Shown here piece by piece: positions 46,895-56,740 of a DNA stretch of 64,000 nt (its first letter is position 1; each line of letters opens with the position of its first letter). Source of the DNA: G963664935 sp963664935 (GTDB lineage: Bacteria > Pseudomonadota > Gammaproteobacteria > Methylococcales > G963664935); NCBI GenBank assembly GCA_963664935.2, contig CAXXSE010000001.1, positions 124,001 through 188,000 of the forward strand. Direction: 5' to 3'. Both the position numbers and the translations under genes were made by a program. The notes under the pieces were generated by a model. That model was given only the letters and a program-made list of their open reading frames with translations, was not told the origin of the DNA and did no database searches.

Positions 46895-47576
46895 TTAGGA
46901 AAGTATAGCTCCTAATTCTCCGTTCCATTTGAGCATTAAAAGCAGGACTGAATATTTAAGCATTTCCTGGCTTTTGCTATAGCACTTAGACTTTCGGCGT
47001 AATCGGGCAAGAAAGTGTCTAAATAAGCTGTTATAGCCTTCTACCGTATAGGTTTCAGCTTTGGATTGTGTCTGTAATTCAGTCGGGATAAACTTTTCAT
47101 AAGGGCTCCAATAGTCGCTTATCACACCTTTTATGTGGGTGGTTTTGATGGCGTCCCATAATGCTCGCCCGGTTTTCGTGTCGCGGGAGCCCACAGCGCA
47201 CGAGAGAAAGCGCTTTCCATGTCGATCAACAGCAATCCAGATCCAGCAATCGTTTTTTTACGCCAATGTAAGTCTGCATTTCATCCATTTCTACAATCTC
47301 AACCCCCGCGTCCGATCGAATTGTCTCAATTGATTCGCCATACGCTTTGATCCAGTAATATACCGAAACATGACTGCATTTCAAAAACCGGCCAATTGAG
47401 CGGAAACCAAGCCCCTCCAGGTAAAGTTCAAGCGCTTGTCGTTTAATATCAAGACTTATCCCCCGGTGACTAACGGTATGCCTATAGCCACACGATTTAC
47501 ATTTATATCGTTGTTTGGCTTTAACTATACCATCTTTAGTGCAGTCGTCTGTGTGACATTTTGGGCAGGTCGTCAT
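46895..47576 (-). pseudogene. IS1-family transposase with an A7 frameshift
   Basis: The first frame (47576-47226) begins MTTCPKCHTDDCTKDGIVKA with CxxC..CxxC zinc ribbon (RYKCKSCGYRH), then a helix-turn-helix, VEMDEMQTYIGVKK. At a run of seven A (about 47254-47260) the frame shifts; the right frame continues WIWIAVDRHGKRF, GSRDTKTGRALW, DYWSPYEKFIP, KAETYTVEGYNSLFRHFLAR to 46895. One A fewer restores a single protein of about 228 residues, as in single-ORF IS1 members. The A run could also permit transcriptional slippage. Element ends were not identified. Confidence 0.85.
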
Positions 47577-47987
47577 GGTCAGTTACTCAAGTAAAATGGT
47601 TACTTTACCAGAAACTATACTAAATAAACAATACCCAAAAATTTATCTCAGAATTATAAAGAACTAAAATCAGTGAAAGAGAGTACTGTATTTATTGCAG
47701 AAACTATCTATCTACTCTGAAACTTCCCCACCGGATTATTGGTGACGACACGGACGATAAACATGAAAGCCCAAGTGTCGCGGTGATATGGACGACCACC
47801 AAGGAGGATGAGAGTGCGGATAATGTAAGGAACAATGGTGCTTGCAATTGCATCCCGCTGACTACCAAAAGCTACGTTATCACTTATGTCAATATCCTTT
47901 TTTCAGGGTCCGTTTCTAACATAGGTAGAGTCGAAATTTAAAGCGATCGGATTCATATTTTAGATGGACATCCGTCTGCTCCTGGCT

Positions 47988-48158
47988 CAGGCTGTGTGAA
48001 AACGTAAAATCTTCAAATATCGATGGTATTTTGCTCTTTAGTTAGTTAAAAATGGACTGGTCCAGTGGTGTGGATAGACCTAATTTAGTGATTACCAGTT
48101 GTTGATGTGAGGCGCTGTCCCTACGGCATCAAAACTAGATGTGTTTTCACACGGCCTG
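47988..48158. mobile_element. MITE of the GTGTGAAAAC family, inside repeat Y copy 2
   Basis: Identical to 27926-28096, carried with the larger duplication. Confidence 0.75.
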
Positions 48159-48485
48159 GGTAGAAGAGATGTGGCGCGGTAGCGGTAGGTTAAGCCTATC
48201 TGTACTGCTAATGACCCTCCGTGGCGCCTGTTAAACCATACCGAGAGGCGAACGGCGCCCTTAGACACCGTTCTTAAAATCCTCACCGCTACCCGACCTT
48301 AATCGGAGAGCATTTAACGGCGGTGGTAGCTGGCCGCTAGTAGATCGCGCCGGTCGAACCTCCTCACTCAGGGCATTGCAAAGTTGTCAGCTTAATGGCT
48401 TAACAGCTCTGTTTTAATTGCTATCGAAAAAAGGCCTCACCCGATTTCGTACTTTATAGAGTTTGCTAAAACGCTTGATCAGCGT

Positions 48486-49388
48486 TTACAAGAAACAACT
48501 GGCCAGTTGGGGCTCCACAGCGTTCTGTTTGATGCCAAGATCAGTTAAAGTCAGGGCTCCCGGGCTCACTAAGTTATCATGCTCCATGAGTATGACCTGA
48601 TCGCGTGTTAACGGAGGATTCGGTAACACACTCAAAAATGTCGCCTCAATCTCCCAAACCACGAAAGGCATAGGAATGAGCAGCCGTTTCCGATCTAGAT
48701 GGTGGAGCAATAATTTAACTAAAGTTTTGTAGCTATAAACTTCCGGACCACCGAGTTCGTAGATCTGGCCCCGCGCGGCCGGTTCAGACAAAGCGCGCAC
48801 AGCAGCTGCAGCAACGTTCTCCACAAATACAGGCTGCAACAGGGTATCGCCGTTACCGAACAAAGGTAGGACTGGGGTAAACCGAGTAATGCGGGACAAG
48901 GTATTAAAAAATGAGTCGCCGGGCCCGAAGATAACGCTTGGACGTAATATAGTGGCATCCTTGAAGGCGTTCTGCACCAATGATTCACCCTGAGCCCGAG
49001 CGCGCACATAAGATGATCTGGATTTGGGATCGGCACCGAGGCCAGAGAGGTAAACCAAGCGCTCTATCCCCGCCCGCTCTGCCTCTTGCGCCACGATTTG
49101 CGCACCACGCAAATGGATTGCATCAAAGGTAACATTGCCCTGCTCGACATAAAGGCTGACGGCATTGATCACTGCTTGAGAACCCTCAATGGCCTGGGTT
49201 ACCGAGGACCGGTCTCGCACGTCGGCGTATACGTGAGCAAGACTATCCGCTTCCGACTTACGTGATGTGCTGATCCTCGGATGCCGTACCGCTACCCGTA
49301 CGCGGGTTTCTACCTCAGATAGCTGTTTTACGATGTGACGGCCAACAAAACCAGTCCCTCCGAATACCGTAACTTGCTCAAAACTCAT
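48486..49388 (-). CDS. NDUFA9-like/NAD(P)-binding epimerase family protein, copy 2
   Basis: Protein identical to that at 28424-29326 (GGTGFVG at residues 9-15, Y-V-R-A-R in place of YxxxK). Identical DNA points to a recent duplication. Confidence 0.85.
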   Translation of the reverse strand: MSFEQVTVFGGTGFVGRHIVKQLSEVETRVRVAVRHPRISTSRKSEADSLAHVYADVRDRSSVTQAIEGSQAVINAVSLYVEQGNVTFDAIHLRGAQIVAQEAERAGIERLVYLSGLGADPKSRSSYVRARAQGESLVQNAFKDATILRPSVIFGPGDSFFNTLSRITRFTPVLPLFGNGDTLLQPVFVENVAAAAVRALSEPAARGQIYELGGPEVYSYKTLVKLLLHHLDRKRLLIPMPFVVWEIEATFLSVLPNPPLTRDQVILMEHDNLVSPGALTLTDLGIKQNAVEPQLASCFL

Positions 49389-49603
49389 GATGATTGCTCA
49401 ACTTCTTTATTTGGACAAACACCCGACGAATGGCGTTATACCAAGTTGTCTATATAGCCATAATGCGAATGACCGCTTCGGAACCTAAAGGAGTCATTGG
49501 CATCGTTCAACTGCCCACGCTTAATTGAAGAAATGAACCATTATATTTATGATAACCCCATTTATTTTTATACTGCGAATAGTTATCCAGTTTAAATCAA
49601 TAG

Positions 49604-50476
49604 CTACTCCGTAGTAGCTGTTTTTGCGAGAAAAATTCCTGCTAATACAAAGCACCCGCCACTCAGTTGAAGTATAGAAAGCGACTCTGTCAGTAGCATC
49701 CACCCAAGTATGGCAGCCAGTACTGGCTGCCACAGCAGGATCAGGCTTGAGTAAGCTGCTGGCAGGCTTGTGAGTCCCACTGCGATTAACCCCTGGCCCA
49801 TGGCGTGAGAAAACCACGCTAGTCCAATCAGAACTAGCCAGCCATACAAGGTCATTGGTAGGGATGCATCCTCAGTATGAATAGCAAAAGGTAACAAGAT
49901 GATTGCGGTGATAGCGCTGCTCCATAGCATTAAAGTGCTTGCACTGAATCTTTTGGTTAAACGGCTAATGGTGAGCAGGTAGCCTCCATAGAAAAATCCT
50001 GTGAGAACCCCCAGCGCATCACCCATGAGATGTGTGCCTCCAAGATGATGGCTGTCCCCTGCTAATAGCATTACTCCAAATATCGCCAAGCACAGACCGA
50101 GCAAGAATCTCTTCGTGGGAATTTCCTTGAAAATCAGCCAGGCTCCCAAGGTGACAAACACCGGGGCAAGATTTCCAAGTAACGTAGCGTTGGCGACTGA
50201 AGTGAGTTGGATGGACCAGTGCCATGCTCCCAGATCCATGGCGAACCAGAGTCCTGCGCTGGCAAGTAATAGATAATCTCGAGTGGATTGAGGTGCATAG
50301 TGTGCGCTGGAGTCCATCAGAGTCCAGAGCCAGAGTGGGATTACTGCCAAGGCTACCCGGTAGAAGGCCGTTGTGACCGGACCTAGTTCAGATAGGCGAA
50401 CGAAGATCGGTGAGAAGGCAATGGCGGTTGCGCCGAGGATGAGCGCAAGATGGGCATTGTGGGAGGTAGTTTGCAT
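49604..50476 (-). CDS. DMT-family (EamA) transporter
   Basis: 290 residues from the ATG at 50476 (MQTTSHNAHLALILGATAIA). Ten membrane helices in two EamA halves: the first with FSPIFVRLSELGPVTTAFYRVALA, ending near LGNLAPVFVTLGAWLIFKE; the second with GVLTGFFYGGYLLTISRL, ending SLILLWQPVLAAILGWMLLTES. The family exports amino acids, nucleosides or other metabolites; the substrate is unknown. The upstream extension to 50542 is not conserved. Confidence 0.9.
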   Translation of the reverse strand: MQTTSHNAHLALILGATAIAFSPIFVRLSELGPVTTAFYRVALAVIPLWLWTLMDSSAHYAPQSTRDYLLLASAGLWFAMDLGAWHWSIQLTSVANATLLGNLAPVFVTLGAWLIFKEIPTKRFLLGLCLAIFGVMLLAGDSHHLGGTHLMGDALGVLTGFFYGGYLLTISRLTKRFSASTLMLWSSAITAIILLPFAIHTEDASLPMTLYGWLVLIGLAWFSHAMGQGLIAVGLTSLPAAYSSLILLWQPVLAAILGWMLLTESLSILQLSGGCFVLAGIFLAKTATTE

Positions 50477-50686
50477 AGGGGGATTGTATATTAGCTCCCC
50501 AACTCCAGCTACCAGACGCCAGAATGGCAAGCTTTTCGCCAAAGCCGTCGATCAAATCTTCTAAGCGAAAGGCAACGACTGACCAAAACCGTTCATTCAG
50601 AAGGTTACTGCTAGAACTGGATTGACACCTAAATCACGCGACGTCGAAAGCGGTAGCTTGGATTTATTCTTTAGAAAGCTAATTAA

Positions 50687-51064
50687 TCAATCAATCACGT
50701 AATCTATTGTCATTATTTCTAATAGATGTCCGTTTGGATCTTCAAAATAAACTCCACGACCACCATAATCGTTATTGATCTTCCCATCATCACTTGAACA
50801 CGGACCACTGCCAAAACTAATGTTCTCTAATTTTACGCGCTCAAATATTTCATCGAATTGTTGATCGCTAACCTTAAAGGCATAATGGTTCGTAGAAAAA
50901 TTATCTTGCCTATCGAAATCTAACGTCAATGTAGAATTTACCTTAACTACGGCAAAATGGCCCCACTCTTTGATAAATTCAAAGTCGAATATCCTCTCAT
51001 AGAACTTGGCTGATTCAACATTATCTTTCGAAGCAACAATGGTATGATTTAATGTAATTTCCAT
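50687..51064 (-). CDS. VOC (glyoxalase/dioxygenase fold) family protein
   Basis: 125 residues from the ATG at 51064 after gaaaggaaagaa: MEITLNHTIVASKDNVESAKFY. The two beta-alpha-beta-beta-beta units have HTIV (first metal His), HYAFKVSD (second His) and GRGVYFEDPNGHLLEIM (Glu near the end). Metal-dependent enzyme or binding protein of unknown substrate. Confidence 0.85.
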   Translation of the reverse strand: MEITLNHTIVASKDNVESAKFYERIFDFEFIKEWGHFAVVKVNSTLTLDFDRQDNFSTNHYAFKVSDQQFDEIFERVKLENISFGSGPCSSDDGKINNDYGGRGVYFEDPNGHLLEIMTIDYVID

Positions 51065-51152
51065 TATTCTTTCCTTTCTAATTCTAGAACTCACCCGCCA
51101 AACCTCGGCAGCTTTTTAGTCAGGCGTAGTGCCTTGGTTTGGCGGGATGTAT

Positions 51153-51419
51153 TCATGGTTCATTGGTAGAACTACGTGTGGATATTAAGTTGTAAAGCCA
51201 CGCAAATATCGCTCCGCTAATCAAACCATCCAGAAAAGCCCAAATCAAGCCCACAATGCTACCCACAGGACTTATGTTGTAGCCACGATAGAATCGTCCT
51301 AAGAACGTAATTTCCTCTGTAACGCCATCAAAGACAATGATCCACAAAGTACCAGCGAACAAACCGAGTCCCCAGACGATCCCACATGTCAGTGCAAAAG
51401 ATTTTACATTGAGTCTCAT
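51153..51419 (-). CDS. small two- or three-helix membrane protein (holin-like annotation)
   Basis: 88 residues: MRLNVKSFALTCGIVWGLGLF, TLWIIVFDG, FLGRFYRGYNISPVGSIVGLIW, ISGAIFAWLYNLI. This conserved set is often labelled 'bacteriophage holin' in databases but occurs widely in chromosomes; function unknown. Good ribosome site (atgaggtggaata). Confidence 0.75.
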   Translation of the reverse strand: MRLNVKSFALTCGIVWGLGLFAGTLWIIVFDGVTEEITFLGRFYRGYNISPVGSIVGLIWAFLDGLISGAIFAWLYNLISTRSSTNEP

Positions 51420-51817
51420 TATTCCACCTCATTTTCCTTATCTGGAACACGTTATTATCCAGTTCCTGGATATCCCCGCACTATTTACCGTTATTACAAA
51501 AAAACGGGTTTGATGCATAAGTTTTTTAGGGAGATAATACAATTACGTATGTTGACATAAGTCGGATAACATCTTATCAGACAAAAATATCTCGTATTCG
51601 TCGCAGCCGAGGGTCGCGAACCGATATTCCGCACAACGACGTAAAAATTGACTTACTTTGGTAATTTTGGGAGTACATTCACTCTGATCAAACCTCACAC
51701 CTACGCCTTGTCGTTGAACAAATAGTCGATAATGTCAACTCTGGTATGGCCAATAACCACAGCATGGCGGTAACAACACATGCCGATGTCAACACGGATT
51801 TCGGGTAGAGCGAATAC
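51420..51817. other. 398-bp gap, no gene recognised
   Basis: A plus-strand open stretch ending in a TAG at about 51808 (…VEQIVDNVNSGMANNHSMAV…) has protein-like composition but no identified start or family. Confidence 0.35.
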
Positions 51818-52057
51818 CTAGGAGGCTGTCCGAGAATAGCGAGCCTACTGCGGAAAAGCGGATTTTGGCCCATTTTCCCCATTAAATTGATGAAATACAT
51901 CCCTATATTTCACACCTGCGGGCCGCTTTCAGCGGTCCAAACCCGCTCCAGGCGGATTTGTCGTTAAATACAGCAAGTATTCGCCTCATTTAATCGAAAA
52001 AATGGCCTCAAAACCGCTTTCCCTCGCTACGACTTCTATTCTCGGACAGCCTCCTAG
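51818..52057. mobile_element. 240-bp MITE with CTAG flanks
   Basis: GAGGCTGTCCGAGAATAG at the left and CTATTCTCGGACAGCCTC at the right are perfect inverted repeats, flanked by CTAG on both sides (51818-51821 and 52054-52057, a 4-bp duplication). Inside are further symmetric blocks (gcggattttggcccatttt, aaaatggcctcaaaaccgc). Partial copies at 17328, 35098 and 41330. Confidence 0.85.
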
Positions 52058-52385
52058 TTTACTCCTCACGCAAAAGCATCTCATCCACTCGTCTCGACTC
52101 TTTGATCTATCCGCTGAAATCCCTATCCAATTTATAGGGTTCGTCACAATTAGTTTTGAATTGACTACAGTAGGCAGTATCGAATTGAGGAAAAAGGCTT
52201 GATCTCTGATCAGTCGTAGGGGGATATGAAATTTTCTTACTGAGAAAGATTTGACAATTTTCAACAATAGCCTGCCGATCGGTTGAACGATCAACAAGAT
52301 TTACCGCTTAGATAATCAGAAATTGGCTAGCGGTTTTTGTTTGTGGTAGTTTTGTCAAATTGATTGCAAATACCTGGAATTGATC

Positions 52386-53843
52386 ATGGGTGAACAGTTC
52401 GACCCGGAAGGCCTCCGCCTTCCCATCAAGCTGGATACGACGTCTAACGGAGAATTTGTACCCAGGCCGTTAGGCGCCGAGGTACTTGCCGCCAAGTGTT
52501 TAGCGTATGACTGCGTGTCGCAAGCTGCCCAACGGTTAGCGCTAACGCGGCGCCAGTTTCTGAAATCGGCCTGCGGTGCGGCGGCGACGCTGTTGGCTCT
52601 CAACGATGCGTACGCCGGACCGAACAACGCAGGTGGGTTTTTTGACCTTCCGCGGGAATCAGTTTTCGAAAGAGAAGTTGCGGAAAATGCGTTGGGTGGG
52701 CAGGAGTTTATATTTGATATTCAAGGCCATCACGTCAACCCCAAGGGTAGTTGGCGGCGCAGGAACAATCCCTGGACGTACATTTTTCGATTTTTTCCTC
52801 AAGCTAAGTGTGGTGACGGTGCGATTGAGTGCTTGTCAGCGGAACATTTTATCCGCGAGGTTTTTCTCGATAGTGATACCGATTTAGCGGTGCTTTCCGC
52901 GGTGCCTGCAGCGCCCGAAGACAACCCACTGTCCACCGAAGAGGCAGCGGCAACGCGTGCCCTGGTTGAAGCACTGGATGGGCGTCAACGACTGATGATA
53001 CACGGGCTAGTGCGTCCTAATTTGCCGGGAGCCATCGATGCCATGTCCATCCAAAAAGAAAAATATGGGGTTGCTGCCTGGAAGACCTACACCCAATGGG
53101 GACCGGAAGGGACGGGTTTCTGGTTGGACGATCCAAAAGTCGGGATTCCGTTTATCGAGAAAGCCCGTGAATTGGACGTCAAGATCATCTGCGTCCATAA
53201 GGGCATCCCGCTGTTTAGATTGGACTATGAATATTCCACCTGCCTAGATATCGGTGCTGTCGCCAAACGTTATCCTGGCGTGAGTTTTATCGTCTATCAT
53301 TCCGGATTCGAGTTTGACCGCAAAGAGGGCCCCTACAACCCGAATAACGCCAAAGGCGGCGTAGATTCGTTGATTAAGTCATTACTGGACCATGATATTC
53401 CCGCGAACAGCAATGTCTATGCAGAACTCGGCAGCACTTGGCGACGCTTGATGCAAGACCCTGAACAAGCCGCCCACGTGCTCGGCAAGTTGTTCAAATT
53501 TGTTGGCAAAGACAATGTGCTGTGGGGAACCGATTCCATCTGGTACGGTAGCCCCCAAGATCAGATACAGGCGTTTCGGGCATTCCAAATCTCCGAAGGT
53601 TACCGCGAACGCTACGATTATCCTGAAATCACCCCTCAACTACGTGCCAAGGTTTTCGGACTAAACGCCGCCGTGCCGTATAAAGTTTCACCCGAAACCC
53701 TACAGAATGACGTATTAAACGATCGGGTCGCGCGGGTAAAATACGATTATCTATACGATCCCGAGCCCAGTTTTACCACCAATGGGCCGACAACGCACCG
53801 CGAGTTTCTCAAACTCTACAACTATAAAGGCGGCCCATTGTGA
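52386..53843 (+). CDS. Tat-exported amidohydrolase family protein
   Basis: 485 residues from the ATG at 52386 (a TTG at 52380 is also possible). A twin-arginine box LTRRQFLKS lies about 55 residues in, followed by a hydrophobic AAATLLALNDAYA with cleavage. The TIM-barrel metal sites are DIQGHHVNP, IICVHKGIP, IVYHSGFEF and WGTDSIWYG. This places it in the amidohydrolase_2 (decarboxylase/hydrolase) group. A long N-terminal region before the RR box is unusual. First gene of the 52.4-56.7 kb block. Confidence 0.85.
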   Translation: MGEQFDPEGLRLPIKLDTTSNGEFVPRPLGAEVLAAKCLAYDCVSQAAQRLALTRRQFLKSACGAAATLLALNDAYAGPNNAGGFFDLPRESVFEREVAENALGGQEFIFDIQGHHVNPKGSWRRRNNPWTYIFRFFPQAKCGDGAIECLSAEHFIREVFLDSDTDLAVLSAVPAAPEDNPLSTEEAAATRALVEALDGRQRLMIHGLVRPNLPGAIDAMSIQKEKYGVAAWKTYTQWGPEGTGFWLDDPKVGIPFIEKARELDVKIICVHKGIPLFRLDYEYSTCLDIGAVAKRYPGVSFIVYHSGFEFDRKEGPYNPNNAKGGVDSLIKSLLDHDIPANSNVYAELGSTWRRLMQDPEQAAHVLGKLFKFVGKDNVLWGTDSIWYGSPQDQIQAFRAFQISEGYRERYDYPEITPQLRAKVFGLNAAVPYKVSPETLQNDVLNDRVARVKYDYLYDPEPSFTTNGPTTHREFLKLYNYKGGPL

Positions 53844-54039
53844 AGCTGTTTGATACTCAATCCAAGGGGTTTCTGGGGACTAATTGCACCGACATAACTC
53901 GATCCTTTTAGGTTCTTAAAAGATTAATTGAACGGGGTGGACAAAACCGGCGAACATGAATTCATGTTCATAGGGTAAATTACCTTATCACCGGTAGCGA
54001 TATAATGATCAAAAGCTGATTTAAACTGAGGCAATCCAC

Positions 54040-54672
54040 GTGTATGACAAGCGCCAGCAACACAATCGTTACCAGCGGGAAATATTCGATGCTCAGGTTG
54101 ATGTATTTAGCCAGGTCATCGCGAAGGATATTCAGGATCGAACACGCCGGATCGTTGCGGCGGCTGATTTAAGACCCGACAACCGGGTTTTGGACGTGGG
54201 CACCGGTATCGGTGTTTTGATCCCCGATTTTCGTTTTTTTGGCGTGACTGACATCGTAGGTTGTGATATCAGCATGGCCATGCTCGCTGAAGCTCAGCTG
54301 CGATTTCCGGAAATAGACTTCTGGTGTGGTGATGTGATCGATCTACCACAAAAGTTCGGTTCATTCGATGGTGTGTTTTTTAACGCCATGTTTGGTAATG
54401 TCTGCAATCAAAGACAAACTCTGGAGGCCATCCGCCCCCGGTTGACCGTCAACGGACGGATCATCATTAGCCACCCCATGGGAGCATCGTTCCAAGCCCG
54501 GTTGGCGCGTGACAATTCGAGTTTGGTTCCGCATCGCCTTCCCGATCGAAAAAGATTAAACGCGCTCATTGGTGGTTTGGCTTTACAGATACATCATTTT
54601 TACGACGAAGACCCACTTTATCTTTGTTGTTTGAAACAGTACCACAGCCAAAGTGAATCAGTTGTTGATTGA
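54040..54672 (+). CDS. class I SAM-dependent methyltransferase
   Basis: 210 residues with a GTG start. Motif I is VLDVGTGIGVLIP, the acidic end of strand 2 GCDIS, then CGDVIDLP, and FDGVFFNAMFGNV, with late NGRIIISHPMG. The C-terminal LYLCCLKQY is short and Cys-rich. The next gene starts 35 bp after, suggesting an operon with the HDAC-like gene. Confidence 0.85.
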   Translation: MYDKRQQHNRYQREIFDAQVDVFSQVIAKDIQDRTRRIVAAADLRPDNRVLDVGTGIGVLIPDFRFFGVTDIVGCDISMAMLAEAQLRFPEIDFWCGDVIDLPQKFGSFDGVFFNAMFGNVCNQRQTLEAIRPRLTVNGRIIISHPMGASFQARLARDNSSLVPHRLPDRKRLNALIGGLALQIHHFYDEDPLYLCCLKQYHSQSESVVD

Positions 54673-54707
54673 TGGGCTATCGTCAGACCACCGTGTGAAT
54701 TGAGAAA

Positions 54708-55643
54708 ATGGTTAGAGTTTATTTCGGTGATGCTTTGGGCGATTATGGATTTGGCCAAAATCACCCTTTCGGTCCGGACCGTATTCACGCGTTCTGGAAG
54801 GAAACGGTCAAACAAGGTCTGGATAAAAAGGTCGATATTGGTATTCCACGTATCTGCGAAAGAGAAGATCTAACGCGTTTTCATACAGAAAAGCATGTGG
54901 AAAGGGTATTCCAACTTTCGAAAAACGGCAATGGATACCTGGATTGTGGTGATACACCTGCTTTCAAGGGTATGTTCGAAGCCGCTTACCACGTCGTCGG
55001 TTCTGATTTGGACGGTTTAAACGAGGTTATTAAGGGTACTCATCCACGCGTTTTCGTCCCAATCGCCGGACTTCATCATGCTAGTCGAGATTCAGCCGCC
55101 GGTTTTTGCGTATTCAACGATGCAGGGATCTTGATCGAAACCCTCCGAAAGCAGTTCGGCATCAAGAGGGTTGCCTATGTTGATATCGATGCTCATCATG
55201 GTGATGGTGTTTTCTACGCATTCGAAGATGACCCCGATTTGATCTTTGCGGATATTCACGAAGACGGGCGCTACCTATATCCAGGGACCGGATCGAGTCA
55301 CGAAACCGGGAAAGGTATGGCATTGGGCACCAAATTAAATATACCGCTGCTCCCCGAAAGCGGCGACGAGCGATTCTTTCGCGTCTGGCCCGAAGTCGAG
55401 GAATTTATTCGTTATGGGAAACCCGAGATTATACTTTTTCAAGCGGGTGCTGACAGTATCAAAGGTGATCCGATCACCCATCTGAGTTTTTCTCCGGCTG
55501 CGCACCGTCATGCTACAAGGCAACTTTGCGCGATTGCCGATGAATTTTGTCAGGGTCGAGTCATCGCTCTCGGTGGCGGCGGCTATAATCGCGGCAATCT
55601 GGCGCTTGCTTGGAATGCGGTCATCGACGCAATGCTCGAATGA
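54708..55643 (+). CDS. histone deacetylase-like amidohydrolase
   Basis: 311 residues. The catalytic set is complete: His123-His124 (GLHHASRDSAAGFC), DIDAHHGDG with the zinc ligands Asp161 and His163, Asp249 (FQAGADS) and the final GGGGYNRGN with the transition-state Tyr. Bacterial members deacetylate acetylpolyamines, acetoin-linked proteins or small amides; cytoplasmic. The short loops fit the small-molecule type. Likely co-transcribed with the methyltransferase upstream (35 bp) and the oxygenase downstream (89 bp). Confidence 0.9.
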   Translation: MVRVYFGDALGDYGFGQNHPFGPDRIHAFWKETVKQGLDKKVDIGIPRICEREDLTRFHTEKHVERVFQLSKNGNGYLDCGDTPAFKGMFEAAYHVVGSDLDGLNEVIKGTHPRVFVPIAGLHHASRDSAAGFCVFNDAGILIETLRKQFGIKRVAYVDIDAHHGDGVFYAFEDDPDLIFADIHEDGRYLYPGTGSSHETGKGMALGTKLNIPLLPESGDERFFRVWPEVEEFIRYGKPEIILFQAGADSIKGDPITHLSFSPAAHRHATRQLCAIADEFCQGRVIALGGGGYNRGNLALAWNAVIDAMLE

Positions 55644-55732
55644 CCGCGAAGCGTAGTAATCGATGACATTCAAGCTATCCCTTTCATTTTTCTTCTATAA
55701 CTTTTTCATTAACGGCGCGGTGCTGGTGGAAT

Positions 55733-56740
55733 ATGAGCCGATCCATTGATATTCCTATCATCGATATTGACCTATTGGTTAGCGGCAATGAGACTGTGCT
55801 GGACAATGTCGTCAACCAGATCGGTGTCGCATGCGGCGCTGGCGGGCTCTTCCAGGTTACTAATCACAGTATCGGCAAGTCGCTGATCGATCAGGTACAA
55901 AAGGCGCAACGGGAATTCTTTGCAACACCCCAGGTTCTCAAGCGGAAGTTAATGCGTACCAAGGATAACGCCAGGGGTTATTATGATCGGGAACTGACAA
56001 AGAATACCCGAGATAAGAAAGAGGTGTTTGATTTCGGTTTCAAACCCGCGCCCGATCTTCCGGACGATCATCCAAGCAATTGGACTGTTGATGGCTACAA
56101 TCAATGGCCGTTGTGGTTGCCTGAATTTAAACAAACCATGATGATGTATTTTGATGCCTGCGAAGATCTTGCGTTGAATCTCACCGGCGCCATCTGTCTA
56201 AGTCTTGATTTGCCGCGGGATCGATTGGATTCTTGTCTTGTTAATTCGCATACAAGCTTTATCAGATTAAACTACTATCCTCGCCAAGACCCGGTGGCGG
56301 ACAAGCCAAAAACATCAGTTGCACCACTTGGGAAAATGGGTGTTCATCATCATTCCGATGCAGGTATTCTAACCTTATTGTTGCAGGATCAGGTCGCTGG
56401 GCTAGAAGTTTTAAATGCAGATCGGTGGGATATTGTGGATCCTGTAGAGGGTGCCTTATTAGTAAACCTAGGGGATATGATGCAAGTTTTTTCCAATGAT
56501 CGATACAAAGCTCCACTGCATCGTGTTTCCGCCAGTGTAAACCGGGAACGTTATAGCGTCCCATTCTTTTATAACCCGGCTTATGAAAGCGATTGCTATC
56601 CCCTCGAAACGCTGGTCGATAAAGACCAGCCGCCTAGATACTCCAAAATCAACTGGGGCGAATTTCGCAAGCGCCGCTCCGATGGAGACTACGGGGATTA
56701 TGGGCAAGAAGTACAGATTTCAAATTACAGGATTGTGTAA
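55733..56740 (+). CDS. 2OG-Fe(II) oxygenase, isopenicillin N synthase-like
   Basis: 335 residues. The N-terminal DIOX_N part is IPIIDIDLL and GGLFQVTNHSIG; the iron site is His207-x-Asp209 (HHHSDAG) and His263 (APLHRV), and the 2-oxoglutarate site is R273-Y-S275 with SVPFFYNP. Such enzymes hydroxylate, desaturate or open rings in small molecules using O2 and 2-oxoglutarate. Last gene of the block. Confidence 0.9.
   Translation: MSRSIDIPIIDIDLLVSGNETVLDNVVNQIGVACGAGGLFQVTNHSIGKSLIDQVQKAQREFFATPQVLKRKLMRTKDNARGYYDRELTKNTRDKKEVFDFGFKPAPDLPDDHPSNWTVDGYNQWPLWLPEFKQTMMMYFDACEDLALNLTGAICLSLDLPRDRLDSCLVNSHTSFIRLNYYPRQDPVADKPKTSVAPLGKMGVHHHSDAGILTLLLQDQVAGLEVLNADRWDIVDPVEGALLVNLGDMMQVFSNDRYKAPLHRVSASVNRERYSVPFFYNPAYESDCYPLETLVDKDQPPRYSKINWGEFRKRRSDGDYGDYGQEVQISNYRIV

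Larger units (their letters stand above)
47636..49456. repeat. 1.82-kb duplicated segment Y, copy 2
   Basis: Same block as 27574-29394 (offset 20062), starting 60 bp after the IS1-type transposase start. A single base difference was seen. Confidence 0.9.
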
